Shown here: positions 1 through 13,613 of the stretch, one piece after another
How positions within the stretch are numbered: position 1 is the stretch's first letter
Layout: every line of letters begins with the position of its first letter
Origin: Aquila chrysaetos chrysaetos
Lineage: Eukaryota; Chordata; Aves; Accipitriformes; Accipitridae
Reading direction: 5' to 3'
Length of the DNA: 64,000 bases
NCBI RefSeq assembly: GCF_900496995.4
Contig: NC_044006.1
Coordinates: 30,627,120 to 30,691,119 of the forward strand
Translations under genes and position numbers: made by a program
The notes under the pieces: model-generated
Database searches by the model: none
What the model saw: the letters and a program-made list of their open reading frames with translations, nothing else
What the model was told of the DNA's origin: nothing

Positions 1-794
1 TAGAGACTGCCTCATCCACAGCACACCCTGTACACCATTTTTTAAAAGCACCCAAAAAGGCTGAGCTTATACAAGGATGGAAATGAGTCTTCAATGCTTA
101 ACCATTCTGCTCCAGGATGTTTAAGTTAGTAAAGGATCAAGAAGGAAGGGGCAAACCATAAGGCTACCACCTCTAATAGTTAAGGCAAAATGTTTGCCCT
201 GAGGAAATCAAATGATGATGCCCCCACTGCAGTAGGAAAAGGATTTGGCCCATCAGTATTTTGCAAATTAATTGGTTCTGAATGAGTAAGACGTTGGAAA
301 ACATCTCCGTTTTTGTACCTTCTTAATGCAGGTAAAATTTTGTATCCGTAATTACTACAGTTACTACTCAAATAAAAGCCCAGAATCAAAAGGATGTGAA
401 AGTAGCTTAGAGCTAGTGTGCTCCCCAGGCACAGGCACGTGTAGTCTGCAAAAAAGATTCTGAGTTTCACAACTTAGAAGTGCATTGTGCCTGAAACAAA
501 GTCCTTGCAATTCGCATGTATTTAATGAAGGGTTTTTCACTGCCTTTAATAACATTGCACGGTTTAGAAGCGTAGAATATATAATTGAAAAGGGAATGTC
601 TTTAATATTAATAGTGCTTAACTAATAATTGTTATTAATATCAATTTAGATTATCTATTTGTCATCTTATTCTATGTGAATTTACTTATGACTTTACCTG
701 AATAAACCATTTAAAAAATCAGGTCTTTGATAGACACCTGCAAACATCCCATCTCAAATATTTTTGCATCATTGTTTTTCATTTCTATACCTAG
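1..794. other. AMPH intron sequence (partial)
   Basis: AT-rich sequence upstream of the first AMPH exon that I can recognise. I see no convincing exon, RNA gene or repeat. The short open frames on the minus strand here have no family features. Confidence 0.5.
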
Positions 795-845
795 GATACC
801 TCTGCATTTACAGTGCAATCAAATGAGAATGTGACAGAGCCTTTG
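795..845 (+). CDS. AMPH: Amphiphysin linker exon, 51 nt
   Basis: A short candidate exon of 17 codons reading DTSAFTVQSNENVTEPL. It has a pyrimidine-rich acceptor ending in CTAG and a strong GTGAGT donor. It is phase 0 at both ends, like every other AMPH exon in this window, so it can be included or skipped without changing frame. It would encode part of the unstructured central linker between the BAR and SH3 domains. The assignment rests on position, frame and splice sites, because I do not recognise the peptide itself. A second acceptor at 811-813 would give a 32-nt exon that breaks the frame, so I prefer this start. Confidence 0.62.
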
Positions 846-2909
846 GTGAGTGGCTTTTGCTTGCTTTTTAAATGCCTTGTAAAAAATGGCACCCTTTTTC
901 CTTTATGCAAAAATATTTTCTCCTTTTTTGTATTTTCCATCCTCTAAATCACAAAACATTAACCTGGAGGAGTTGGTGGGTGATATCATTGTAGTTGTAT
1001 CTTTACTCACTGAAACAGTCCTTCACAAGGATAGCACAGAGAAAGAGAAGAAAACCAGGATATTCTAAGATATGTTTACTTTTCAAAGGTATAGTCAAAC
1101 AGTTTGTTCATTTTTTGCATTTAAGAAATGACAAGAATGAGTACTGTGGTCCAGTGTACAGCAAGCAGGTGATAGTACATAATGTCTCCAATATTGCTGT
1201 AGTTTTATCCACTCTCCACATATTAATAGTAGGCCCAGTCTACTTCTGTGGAGTGGAGAATCTTTTTGGAAGTGATCATACTTGGGCAGTTTCTTAGTTT
1301 CTCTTACAGTCTTTGGTTAGCCTGGAGTAAGGATGTGGAACAGCAGCATTGCTGGGTGAGTGCTATAGCTACTTAATAGCAGCAGAGTGATGCTCAGTTT
1401 TATTTAATGTGGCTTTTGTATAATGCCTCTGGTGGTGCTTGTGTTCATAATGGTTATTGAATACGGTGAGAGTATTTTTACTTGTAGCTGAAATGTGGTA
1501 ACTAGTCTGAAGACTGCTTGTCAACAAGTGACTTGAAGCACATCAGTGCAATCTGCGTTATAACATGTTACCTGTGATTTTAAGCCTGGAAGTTTCTTCC
1601 AATGTTAAACCTCAGGAAACTAATTAGTCATCTTACCTGGGATAAATCTACTTTGTGTTTCTCATTTCAGTCCTGTTTCTTCTTTGTGAAATTCCCTAGA
1701 GCTGGCATTAACACAGTACACAGAGAGATTTCTGCACAGCATGGTATAATAAAATGAATGTTTCTTTATGCTATGCCAAATCCTGAAGGTCTTGCTTAGG
1801 CAGACTTCTCTGTACCTCATTAAAAATTGGTCTGCTTAAGGAGTATGTGAGAAAAGGAGTGAGAGCTATGGGTTTTTCCTGAAAAATTTCAGGGAAGAGA
1901 GGATTATAATATCTTTAAGAATTTCATGGAAGCTGTCTCTTCATCACAGGAGACCACCTAGCCAGCTGCTTGTTATCAACTGCAAAGCAGCTAAATAGCT
2001 TTTGAGCTTCATATTATGCTGAGCAATTTGTTTATGGCAAATTAATCTACTGGGGTTATTTTATCTGGTTGAGTCAGCCATCTTATAAAAGGAATATGCT
2101 GAGTACAGCTTGCAGCTCTCCCCTTGTATGCATGTGTATTTGAAAAGTGATGTCTCCATTGGAGATCGCACTGTTGCTGTGAGCTATTTTGCCACAGGAC
2201 TGAATGTGTTGCAGGGCTGGTGATATTTACTAGATCCTCTTGCTAAAAAGAAAGCTTAGGCCAGAATTTAAAAGGGTGGAAATTCCAATAGTGGGTTGAT
2301 AAATGGATGCCTTATAGGTGATTGAGAGCTCAAGAGGGAATGTGTTTTGATAAGAAAGCAGGGATGATTTTCACACTGCCAGAATTCAAGTAGTCAGTGG
2401 TTGCCCTTGTGCATACAAAAACTGTTTGAGTCTCTGCTAATTGCTTCTCTACCTTCACTGGAGAAGGGACTATATTGTCTGAGAACAGACAGAACTAGGG
2501 AATGGGGATAATTTTAAAAAACTCATATTTGAAGCCCAGGGTTGGTACACACGAGTGCCAGTTTCAACTCCTGGCCTTGCTATCAGTTTCTTGAGTATTT
2601 CTGAGCAAACTGAGTGCCTTCCCCCTGCTTCCATCACCTCTTTCTGTACCTCAGGAAGCTGATGCTTTCTTTCCTTGTGAGGGAGGGATGTAGGACTGGC
2701 TCAGTTTACATATAGAACACTGAGGATGAAAATGCCCTTTAGATGCTCTAAGGCCAAGCACTGCTGTTCTCTCCCTGGCAAAGCCCGGCAAGGTTGACCC
2801 TGAAGCAGCACTGTGCCAGGCAGAGTTCCCATTTCCCTCCTCCCTCCCCACTATCATGTGCTCCTCAACAATTTTTCCATTGTCTACTTAAAAATCAATA
2901 AAACAAAAG
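846..2909 (+). other. AMPH intron
   Basis: Intronic sequence with no further exon that I can support. It contains AT-rich stretches and scattered short chance reading frames only. Confidence 0.6.
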
Positions 2910-3026
2910 ACTGAGGCTGAAGAAGCTCCACCTGGGGAACCCAAGGTCGAGGAAACCCCTGCTGCTGCTGTTGCGGAAAAGGAGGCCGTCCCTGCTGAGC
3001 CTGCCAAGCCAGCAGAGCAGGCTGCG
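2910..3026 (+). CDS. AMPH: Amphiphysin linker exon, Ala/Pro/Glu-rich
   Basis: A 39-codon, phase-0 exon beginning TEAEEAPPGEPKVEE and ending AKPAEQAA, with a GTGAGT donor. The composition (Ala, Pro, Glu) is typical of the disordered central region of amphiphysin, which in other vertebrates carries clathrin and AP-2 binding motifs. I see no such motif in this exon. The acceptor is unusual: the last 20 intron bases are A-rich (aataaaacaaaag) and the pyrimidine tract sits further upstream. An in-frame TAA just upstream excludes an earlier start in this frame. Confidence 0.78.
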
Positions 3027-6000
3027 GTGAGTGACCTTACCTGTCCCCCATGCCACCTCCTGGGCCTCATCCAAGCCACCTTTTGTCATGGTGAATGTGC
3101 CTGCTGCATTTCAGCCATCCTTTCCATCATCAGCATCCGTCCATGGCTGGTTTCCCCAGCACCCAACTGTGTCACAGCATGCCTCTCCAGCACATGTCCT
3201 CCTTTCAGCCCTAAAATGCCATTCCTCTTATGTTTGGCATTTTAGACTGAAGTTCAGCTGAGTGATTGTAGTTTCACAGATTGTTTGATTCCAGGTGAAC
3301 TTCAGAAGGGGAAAGAACTGATGCCGTTTCTAAATGACCTTATTAGCAGTTTTCTCATTTCATTTCAAGCTGAGCTGTAAGCACTAAGCCAATGTACATC
3401 TTGCATGGCCCTTGCTAGAGCATGAAAATACCAGAAAAAAGTGATTGTAATATAAATGTCTACAAGGCTCATGGTTTTAGAAGCCAGCTATGAGCTGAAG
3501 AGGGAACTTCAAGCACCAGTTTGGAGATTTTTACATGTCAGCATTCAGGAAACAGTGGGAGGAGAAGAAATAACAGCTCTGCAGGAAGAACAAAGCAGGG
3601 CACCTGATATCACTACAAATTAAGAGGTGGTCTGAGACAGTATGTGTGGGGTTTTTCTGCTGACTAGCATCCCTTTTTATAACAGGTATCTCAGTGAATA
3701 TCCTTTTTATCCAACAGAGGTTCCTCTTCTACATACTACTGTCAGAAGGTCTTGATGGTGGGCGATACCCACAGGCTAAGAAACCCTGGAGGAAAAATGC
3801 ATCTGTTTTTGTAGACCAACAGTTTTCATGCTTTCCTCGAGACAATTACATGTTCGAAGTCTCTAATGAGTGTTTGTCACTGTTAGAATATACAGATTAC
3901 TACTGAAAAACTGGACAGAAAAAGGGGTAGTTTTGTGGGTTGGTTCCTCTGCCACAGAAGCCAGTAGAAGCTGTACAGCTGTGCTTTTTGACCATCGGCA
4001 CAGTTTGGTGCCGCGAGTGTTCCCAGAAGAACAAGGTTCAGCTTGCTGAACTGCTCTTGGCCTTGAGTGAGTCTCTGTGTATCTTCATCTGCTAAGTAGG
4101 GATGGTGATACCCAATTCATCATAAAATTAGGTGTTTCTCAGTAAGCATTTGATACACTGCCCCATGGGAAGCAATACTAAGCTTACGTAGATGCAAATT
4201 AGCTGAAGAAATGGCACCTATAGATGTGACAGCGCAGAGCATGGACAGAAGACTTACCAGATATGCAGCTACTGTAGCGTCTCATGGATCTGTCTCCGGA
4301 GCTGATCGTGTTTAACATTTTCATTAATGGCAGTGGCTCAGAGACTACAAGCCTAATGGTGACATTTATCGCTGACTCCACATTGGGTAGTGTCATTAAC
4401 TTAGGAGGGTAGCATTAGGCCAACTAGCTCTACCCACCAAGGACAGGCTGGTTATCTGCTGGCTGTGTTAGACCCATGCAAAAGCCACAGGTGATACTAA
4501 GCAAACTGTCTTCAGCAGAAAGAAGGAAGTACTAGTGTTGATGTGCAAGGCTCTGGAGTACAAATGTAGTTTATTAAAGCCTTTCTTAAAGATGAATTGA
4601 TGAGTTTGCCTGGGTGGTTCCAGCTGTCTGTACCATGGGGTTAAAAAGTGGTATCCAGCACAAATGATACAAAGAGGCAGGTTGAACTTTAGCTGTAGCA
4701 CCTGCCTGATTCATTCTTCCCTTGCTCCCATCTTCCTAAGGCAGGAAAAATAATCTGTTGCAGAAGGAAAGGGGGGCAGTGCTGGGTGGGCTGTTCTGGA
4801 GGACTTTGAGGGAAAGGGAAGATAATGCCTGTCTCTGTCCAACCCTTCCCATTCTTCGTGGACTCCTAGCAGCATTGCCGCTATGAAGGGAAGCAGTCCT
4901 GATGTGTTCCCCAGAACTATGTTTAGGGTTTAATTCTGATTACACTTGCATGAATTTTGAGTATTTATTTCTTTTTTTTTAATTCATTTTTTTTGGTTCC
5001 ATGGTACACACTGGATCAAGTGACTTGAGGATCATCCCCTTCCAATAACATAACTGAACGAAGGAAGCCCCACAGTCTGTGGAGACCAGGCTCTTCCCCT
5101 CCTGTGTGTTTTCTTTTCAGTTGATATAAATCACCGTAATAACTTGTCAGCTCTATGGTAGGGCAAAGAATGAAATTGCCTGTCTGAGGCACATCATTTT
5201 GTCAAACTCTTGTCCAGAATGCCTCATGTCTAGTTGGAGTAAATTTGATAGTTTGGAATAAAGAAGGAGGGAGGGAAGGTGGAGAGAGGAGGAATGGGAA
5301 ATCAGTCATTGGTCTGGAGCTCTCCTCTTCCCGTGAGTCAATGGCAGGGAATAATGTGGAAGAACAGATATTAATGAAGCTGAAAGTATGGTTTTATTTT
5401 GATTATCTGGAAGGATTTAATGAAGAAAAGAAATTGTAAAAGAAGTTCATCATTTTTCTAAAAGGAAGCCAGCTCCTTTTTGTCATGCACTAAGACAAAG
5501 CAAAGCTCTGAAGCCTGTTGCATGTCTTAAGTGCTAATTAAATGACAGGCTGTGGCTGCAGCACCACGCATCCGCTCGCTGGCCGGCGCAACCTTTTCAG
5601 ATCATCTGGTTTGCTGCCTGACTGTCCATGAGGAGTTCTGGGTCCACAGTCTGTCAGCAGCTGCTCTAGCCGAGGCACAGGACTGCAGAGCTGTTGGGAG
5701 AGAGGCAGAGAGAAACACAGTGCAAGAGCCAGGCAATTTAAGAGCAATCTGGGAGGAAGACCGTAGGCATTAAATAGAAGTTAAACAGTTTTTATGAGGT
5801 TTGTGCTCGGTGTTTTGTTGCTTTTTGAATATGAAGTTGTCTTTGCTGATTTGGGAAAGTAAGCTAAAGTGTTGATTTTAAAAATTTCTGAATTTGAGTC
5901 ATTCTGCATTTGGCTCTGAGGGGTTATTATTTCAGGAAGGGCTTTCCAGGACTTGCAAAGAAGCGTTTTGAAGATTAGGATTAATGACAAATATGATCAA

Positions 6001-9000
6001 AGCTAAGGAAAATACGCTGAGTTGCAAGAGATGAAAACATGTCATTTCTCGACAGCAGTTCTGCATTCGTTTGCTTTATGAGTGGCAGTTTACTTTAGAA
6101 GTGGAGTTGTAAAATATTGATAGATACTTTCTTATTGGGAATCTTTTATCAAGTTTAGTAGCTTCCAGTTTGGAGTGACAGCCACTAATCAGTTTCATTT
6201 TTCTGTGGTAAGTTAAGTTTCCTGTCACATCCCATTAATCTAGAAAATTTATGGCATGCATTCTTCATTGTAGGAGCTTTGCAGTAAATTTTCTGGTAGG
6301 GTTTTCATTTAAATTAAGGAGAGAATGGTCCAGGGGATAGGCTACCACTTGCCACTCAGGGAGTTTTGGATTCAGTTACTTGCTGTTTCGCAGTCTGCCT
6401 GAACAAGATTGCCAAGACTTCATTACAAGAGCTCGTCAGAATTGCTGCCTGGGATCTCATTACATTTTTTTGTCTGGGTCCTTCAGGTCTCAAACGCCAC
6501 AAAACAAATGAAGTTTTTATTAGTAGCTGTTAACAGTTGATCCTGTTTGGGGATCACACATCAATTTTTCACGTTCAAAGATGACATGAGGACATTATAA
6601 TAAAGTGAAAGTTTATGAAATCTTGTTATTTCCCTTTCCTCTTCTCCTACATGTGAGACATAGCGCTTGGAGTTGAGAGCACTACTCGGAGATCAGCTTT
6701 TTGACTTCTGTTATGCTCATTAGTTTGGAAAGAGGCTTTCAGTGCTTTGGGTCTGATGCCTGCCTGGACTCTGATGTTCTCCCATTAAAGCGGTCAGACA
6801 CTCAGCTAAATACTGTGGTTTTCAAAGCTGTGTATAACCATATATGAAACTACTTCCTGATAAGCTCTTTGCAGACACTGAGCAAGTACAGCAGAGGCCA
6901 GGAAACAGCCTGCAGCTTTGAGGGTATCTAATTATGGTTGAATCCCACTGTAGGTACAATTCACAGTGCCCAAATGGCGGAGCATATCATTTGGGAGAGC
7001 AATACAATGGTTAGATAGAGAAGAGCGGTCAACTGTGTCCAAATTCTGAGTGTGCAGCTAAGTGCAGGTGCAAAGGTGGAGCATGAGGCTGTTAAAAATA
7101 TATGGCTCTTGTATACGGGGGAGAACTGATGTAGAATAGTGTCATTCTGTTGAAGTCTGCAGAAGCAGATTTTTCTCTGTTTATGGAACCAGGGTGTTAC
7201 TTTACTCAGATGTTATTTCAGTCATCCTTTTTACTAGGCTTTCATGCCTTAAAAATGGTACAGTTCATGCTACTGTGCCTTTCTTCTCAAACCCCCCATC
7301 CACAAAATCCCAACTTCCAGCTAATCAAAAAAGCAAAAGCAAAATGCTACTGATTTGACTAGCGCACAATAGTCAAATTAGCTTTGGGAAGCAAGGGGAA
7401 CTCTCCTTACTTTCCCCTTTCCCACCAGAACTGTGTTTTCAGTTAGCCTGGAAAACAGCGCTCATTTAAAAATATGTATATGTATATATTAGATTCTTCT
7501 GCAAAGAGGCCCAAAGCTGGGCTGATGGGATTCTTTCCAGAGAACATTGCCACGATATTATTAAGAGAAGGGCAGAGGCTGGTGTGTTCCTGACTATGAA
7601 GTGCAGGATGATGCTCATTTCTGAAGGCAGATTGACTTGTAAATACAGCTGATGGCAGAAATTCAGCACTTTTTAATAGTAAAAGTAGGGAAGGCATCTA
7701 TCTACCAACTTGCAGTTGGACAGAAAGCTTTTATGGGCAACAGAAACATTTGTGTACATCTCTTCTGTAAAAAAACCAAAAAAAGTGAGACTTCTCTGGT
7801 GGCTGGGTTCATGCGTGCATCGCTGGAGTAAGAAATAATTATATTTTGCTGTTGATATTTGTTTTTTCTATTTAAGACCCTCCACAGTCTCCTCAAACAT
7901 ACTATAAAATCAAGGACTCCATGGCAGAGGCTTGGCAGCTTCCAAAAAAAAAAAGAAGAATTAATCATTTAAAAAATGGTTATATAACACTGTGATTTTA
8001 AGGGGCTAAAGCCGTGAGAGGTTTCCATGGTAATGCTGCTGTCAGCAGCTGCCTTGCCCTGGCATCTGGACATGTTTGGGGCTTATGAGGTGACTGCAGG
8101 CAATACTAGAAGATTAAATTAGAAAAAACATGAGTGATATGAAGTTTGGATATAACTCAGCATCTTTTTATTAAAAAAGAAACTTGCAGCCATTTTAGCT
8201 GAAACTTGTAGAAGTTTTGGGGTGACAGCTGTGGGCATGTGAAGGCAGTTAGCTGGAGCCCGAGTACTTGAGGTCTCCTCATTTCTGAGTGCTGAAGTGG
8301 ACGGTCCAATCTACCATGCCCTCACATAGGTTTGCATAACTTGTCTTCAACCTTACAACTCTTTTGAAAAATCTGACCTACCTGTGTTTGCAAAGCAGCC
8401 TCAAAATTTATTAGCAAAGTAGATTTCCATAACAAGGCTTTGATTTGCTTGTCCTCAGCAGAGTGTCTTTAGAAATAGCCTGTGTCTGCTGGGAGTCAAA
8501 CCTGAACAGAAAAAAACCACTTCCAACTGTTTCAAACCAGGCCTGAATGTTAGCGATTTTGACTCTTGACCTTCTGTAGAAAAGGACCTAGTGTTAGATG
8601 GCATCTGTGCTGTCAAAAGTACTGTTTGGGGGGAACCCACTACTGTTCAGTGCATTCGATCCTTTGAACACCTAAATGGGTGTCTGATTTGGAAAACCAC
8701 TGACACATGTCTAATTTTTGAAATGTCAGGCACCTGCTGCATGTACCACTAAATATGGATGTAGAGAAAGATGATTCTGCAAAAAAATTATGAACTTTGT
8801 GACCCACCTCTTTTGAACAGCCCCTTTAAATTAGTTGCAGTCCCAGCTTGGGTGGAAGAAGTAAGTGTTTTACAAAGTTTACCTTGAAACTCTGGTGAAT
8901 TGCAGAGGCAGCAGCAGGTTATAATGGGAACAGTTTAAGTCTTGGGTGGGAGAAATTTGAGCTTGCTGGAAACTGCAAGGTCAGCAGTGTTGTGGGTTGC

Positions 9001-9329
9001 TTACTAAAAAATTCTTCAAAGCTGGTGTTATTATGAGAATACTGATAATAAGAGTAAATAAAATTGTCCTTAGCATTTACTGTGTGATGATGATGACATA
9101 TGTAAAAGGTTTTATGTGTTGGTTTTTAGCCTATAACTACTTTTATTTCAGATTATATGTGGCAGGAAGAATCTTTCTGCTTGCTATATACTATCCCATT
9201 CAGTTCCAGCCATTCATTTCATTGCATCCCATACATGCCGTGCTTCCATTAAGCTTGATTAATACCAATTTCTCTGCAGCCATTGCCTCAACATGAGTAA
9301 GGTGATGACTGTATTTCCTCTTCATACAG
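3027..9329 (+). other. AMPH intron
   Basis: A 6.3 kb intron. A locally CpG-rich patch lies near 5560-5600, but it carries no exon that I can defend. No mobile element is clearly recognisable. Confidence 0.55.
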
Positions 9330-9386
9330 GACAGTGTCGAGGCAGGGGATAAGGGAACAACTGGAGTTGCTGAGAAAGAAAGCGAG
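9330..9386 (+). CDS. AMPH: Amphiphysin linker exon, 57 nt
   Basis: A 19-codon exon reading DSVEAGDKGTTGVAEKESE. It has a textbook acceptor (tttcctcttcatacag) and a GTACAT donor. It is phase 0 at both ends, so it can be skipped in frame. The acidic, Gly/Thr-containing peptide fits the unstructured amphiphysin linker and sits in order between two other linker exons. A longer open frame that overlaps it (start near 9334) is in the wrong frame. Confidence 0.75.
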
Positions 9387-12300
9387 GTACATACGAACAG
9401 CCTCAGGAGTGTGGTTGTGCTTTAATATCTTCAAGAGAATCATGGTAAAAAGTGTATTTGTCATTTGCATGTCATCAGTATGCAGGCTGATACAATGCAA
9501 CTGTGACCTAGCTGTGGTATCCTAACACTGTACAGATATACCTATAGCTGCGGTATGTATTCTAACACCAGAGCACCTCTCATTCAATGCAGGATATGCC
9601 TTAGAAACTGCCTGTTGCAGCAGTATAGAGTGATAAATATCTCAGGGCAGCATACGAAGCAGCTCCATGGTAGGAGGTATAATGCTGTTTCTATTGACAT
9701 TTGGAAATATGTTGCATAGATTCCCAGTAGCTTTTACACTTTCCATAAATTTGTTTGCCTAGCCTTCCTGCAAACACCTTTATAAAAAGAAAAAAAAAAT
9801 TGATTATTAATTTATTTTTCCAAGCACAATATGCCCTGAACTAAAACAGATATTTGAAAATAATCATGTTATGAATTTGTTTGCTAAAGCACAAATCCTG
9901 CATCAAGTTAGATACAGTTAAAATCAAATTACAAAGCAACTGAAAAGCTCAGTGACATATTTTAAGCTGTGCATGTGTGGACTCGAATGATTTCGATGAT
10001 GTATTTTGTTTATGTATCTTCAGAGGTCATAAAACTACTTACCCTGAATCCTTCTATACTAAAGTGAAACTGTAACGTGTTCAAACATACACAGAGAGCA
10101 GCAAAAGAGGAGTGGCTACATACTAAATGCATGGACAGAAGTAGGGACTGAGAAAGAGATTATAACTTCTAGTTATTAATCACTTAGGATTTGTACCTCG
10201 AGGTGCTCACAACCTCCTTTTTGTTGTTATTCATTTTGGTGCCACAATGTATACAAAAAGATCGTGAACTGGTGTCCATTCACTTTGGTTTCAGAACACA
10301 TTAAGTCCAGCTGTCCAAGCTTGGGTTTGTTACCCTGCTGTAAAACAGCATTAGGTCTGCTAGAGTCAAGGATATATCTGTGGAAGCGAGTTTGGGACTC
10401 TGGTGCGATACTCCTCACCAGTGCTGCCACATCCGCGTAGAAATCCGTGGAATTACACTAGCAAGAAGGTACAGGCCGGGAGTGGTAGATCAAGCCCTGC
10501 TTGGTTTTGACACAGTGCAAGAGTGTTGCGTTGCTTCTCTAGCATTGGCTCGTCACTCCCAACAAGTCTGGTCTAAGAAGAAACATGCAAGAAATTCCTC
10601 ACTATCCTGTGAGCACCAAGACTAAGTCTTTGAAATCTTTTCCCCTTTTTTCTAATACCACTTGTCCTTATAAAGTTGAGGTCTCTTATCCGGTGAGTTG
10701 ACTCTGTGTTCTGTTTAAAATAGCAGTATTACTGCATGCAGAAGAGCTGCCATAAGAAGTCAAGCTATTTGCTAAGCTGATATCTGGCCTCCAGTGGAGG
10801 GTCATCCCTTTGATACTGTAACTTGCATAACAAATTGTTCAGTACTACCCCAAAAGTCTTCCAAGACTTTGCAGGCAATTGATGTATTCCCTAAATGATG
10901 GTGATTAGTTCTTCTTGGCAATATATTAGCTAGCTTACCTGCAATTATAATCAATTGTCATAAAAATTACCCAGTCCTTTTCTAAATCCAGCCATGCGGT
11001 GAGATCTTCAGCTCTGGAAAACTGGAGTAGCTCAGGGAGCTCCTCTGGCAGACCCACAGCAGCAGGCTCAGTACCCCTCCTTCTGCTCTCCCTGGGCTCG
11101 TTCTTGCTGCTGCCGAATCTGTAGCATTGTGTTGAGCTGACAGCAATGTTAAAGAGTGGAGATTGCAACCGTGTGAATCAGCTGCATCTTGGGTAAAGAA
11201 GCATTCACTTCTGCTGCAATTAAAACAGTCAAGTGGTTCTGCTGTCACAGCCCGCATTATACTGGGTGACCGTTTCTTTGTCCCCTGTGTGGTTGCTATA
11301 ATGGGACAACTGTCCAAATTTCAATAATACTGCTAGATAGATCTAATTTGAAATACTATTAGACAGTCTAATATTCTTGATGACCTATGGAGAAGAGATT
11401 TGTAGGATTGGTTATCAATATGAAGTACGGTAATACAGGTAACTATATCTGCAAGTATGTGGTTCCCCATAGCTGGGTATGAATTCAATGGGATGAGCCT
11501 CCCTCTTTTGTTTTTCTTTTCTGTACTAATCAAATATATTTGAGGCTGATAGTGAGGTTCATTCTGTGCTACCTCACATGCGTTTTTGTAAAAGTTTTTT
11601 TTAATCATCTAGTTTGCATTGGTTTTGTACTCTTAAGACACAATAACAAATGATTATGCAAGTGTGAGCTGTGGTGTACATTCAGTGACTCATGGCTACA
11701 GACTGTGAAAGCGTCACCCTTTCACTGCGGGGCATTTGGAAGCTGATTCATGTAAATTAGTATTCTCCTCCTTAGTGAAATAAAATGGGCTATACAAATC
11801 CAATAAATAGAAAAGAAGTGTTGATCCTAATCAACAGACAGCAGGATCAATTTCTGCAGCATGCTGTTAAAAGTGCATGGTATAAAATCAATCTGATATG
11901 CACTCTGTCACCCTCTTTCCTACTAGCCTCTTCCAGGGCTTTTACACTTTTCATTTATTTGAGTATCTTCTTGGGTCAAGACTGCTAAAATTGGTAATAC
12001 TATGAGTGGCAGGTTTGCATGCCTTGCAAGTCGCAGGAGAAGATGTCAACATCTGTCCATGTCTTTTGATGTTACTTGTTTTTATGATAGGGTATCCTTC
12101 ATCAGCAGCATTTTCAATTTAAACTAAAGCTTCTCCAGTGATTTCTACAAACCCTATAGTATTTTCTGTCTTCGGGGACTCCAGAAGAATTTCTTTAGCA
12201 CATCAATTAATAGCAGTGAATAGGAGTAGTGCTGAATATTAGATATTGCTAAAAAAAAAAAAAAAAAAGCCTCAAGAGTGCCCATGAACAATTGCAGGTA

Positions 12301-13469
12301 GGTCAAGTTGAGTTCATATAGCTGAGTTAGTTAGCTTAGTTTCCCATGGAGGAAAGATCAAACTGAGGAAACAAAGAGCATCAGGCTGTTAACTGGAGAT
12401 CAGAGATATTTCTGCTAATTGTAGCTTGACATTGGTAGCTAGAAAACAATTTTTCTTCAGTGTTTTTACTTTATCCTGGTGCTGTCTGCTGTACATCAAA
12501 AATTACATGTTGAAGCTAATTGGATTAACAGAATGAGTTTTGTCATTTACCTTCCACCCTCCAACCCTTAAGATTAATCCACTGTAAGTATATATCCAGT
12601 ATGCTACTGTAAGCATATACCAGTATATACCAATACAAATGTTAGTGTGATATATAAATTACAACAACAGTCTCTGCTGGATGAAGGATTCAACCTTGAT
12701 CTATAGGCAGGTGCTTTTCTATCCATCTTTCAAGAACTGGAACAAAATATGCATTAACTTTTCAACATGGGACTGATCACAAATGGTTCAGTCATATCCG
12801 GACTGAAGGGGCTTTTATGTATGTTTCTTTTTTTTAATGCTGACCTAGCTATAGATCTTTATGGTTATATTTTTTTCTGATATCTGATGGAATCTGAAGA
12901 TTTCTGATCTTTATCCAGCTGTAGAATATATTTGCTTCTGCTGATACAGCCTGATTTCTCTCTGTTAGAAAGGACTATGTAATTAAGGCAATATTCTGAA
13001 GCCAGCCAAGGTCTAGAGATAGGTGATGGTAGCTGGAGAATGCTTGGAGCCTCTTCCCAAGAACAGACTCCACTAGCAGGGTTCTGTGGACCCCTGGACA
13101 GCTTGCAAGCTCCTCCTCCTCAGCAGAAACCTGTGGTGAATTTCTTCCACAATACAGCTCGAAGGCAAGAGAAGGAAAATATACTAGAGCCTTGGCAAAC
13201 TGTTACTCCACTACTAACACCTGAGGACTCTGCTAAGTGGTGCCTAGTGAGGTTTCACAAATGTCTGTCTCCCACCTGCTAATCAGCTTCCCTGCACAAG
13301 CTTGCCCCCAGCGCTGCTCTGCCCCACAAATCAAGAGGAACTCTAAGGAAAGCAAGGCCGTGGGTTGGCACAACCCAGGGAGGTCGCAGAGCAGAGGCTG
13401 GTCCATGGTGTCTCCAGCAGATACCCAGAACTCATATCCTGAAAGGTCCCTCCCTCCTGTTGTTTGTAG
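9387..13469 (+). other. AMPH intron
   Basis: A 4.1 kb intron containing an 18-base A run at 12251-12268. I see no exon in it. Open frames around 13040-13280 lack splice-compatible homology. Confidence 0.55.
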
Positions 13470-13613
13470 GTGGTACCTGTCGCCGAGGGGGCTGCGGCAG
13501 CAGAAGACGGTGCGGCTGTGGCAGCAGGAGCTGGTGCTGCTACCGCTGAGCAGGAGGGTGTTGCTGAAGCTGACAAACCTCAGGGAGAAGAAAAGGAGGC
13601 TGACGTGTCTCAG
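13470..13613 (+). CDS. AMPH: Amphiphysin linker exon, Ala-rich
   Basis: A 48-codon, phase-0 exon starting VVPVAEGAAAAEDGAAVAAG and ending EEKEADVSQ. The acceptor is tgtttgtag and the donor is GTAACT. It is a low-complexity Ala/Glu/Gly segment of the central linker, in the same frame as its neighbours. Its GC-rich repeated codons make long open frames on the opposite strand (13233-13622); these are shadows. No binding motif stands out. Confidence 0.85.

Noticed and set aside
811..845. Alternative acceptor for the first AMPH exon
   Set aside because: Using the AG at 812-813 gives 32 nt, which breaks the phase-0 pattern. The upstream acceptor gives exactly 17 codons.
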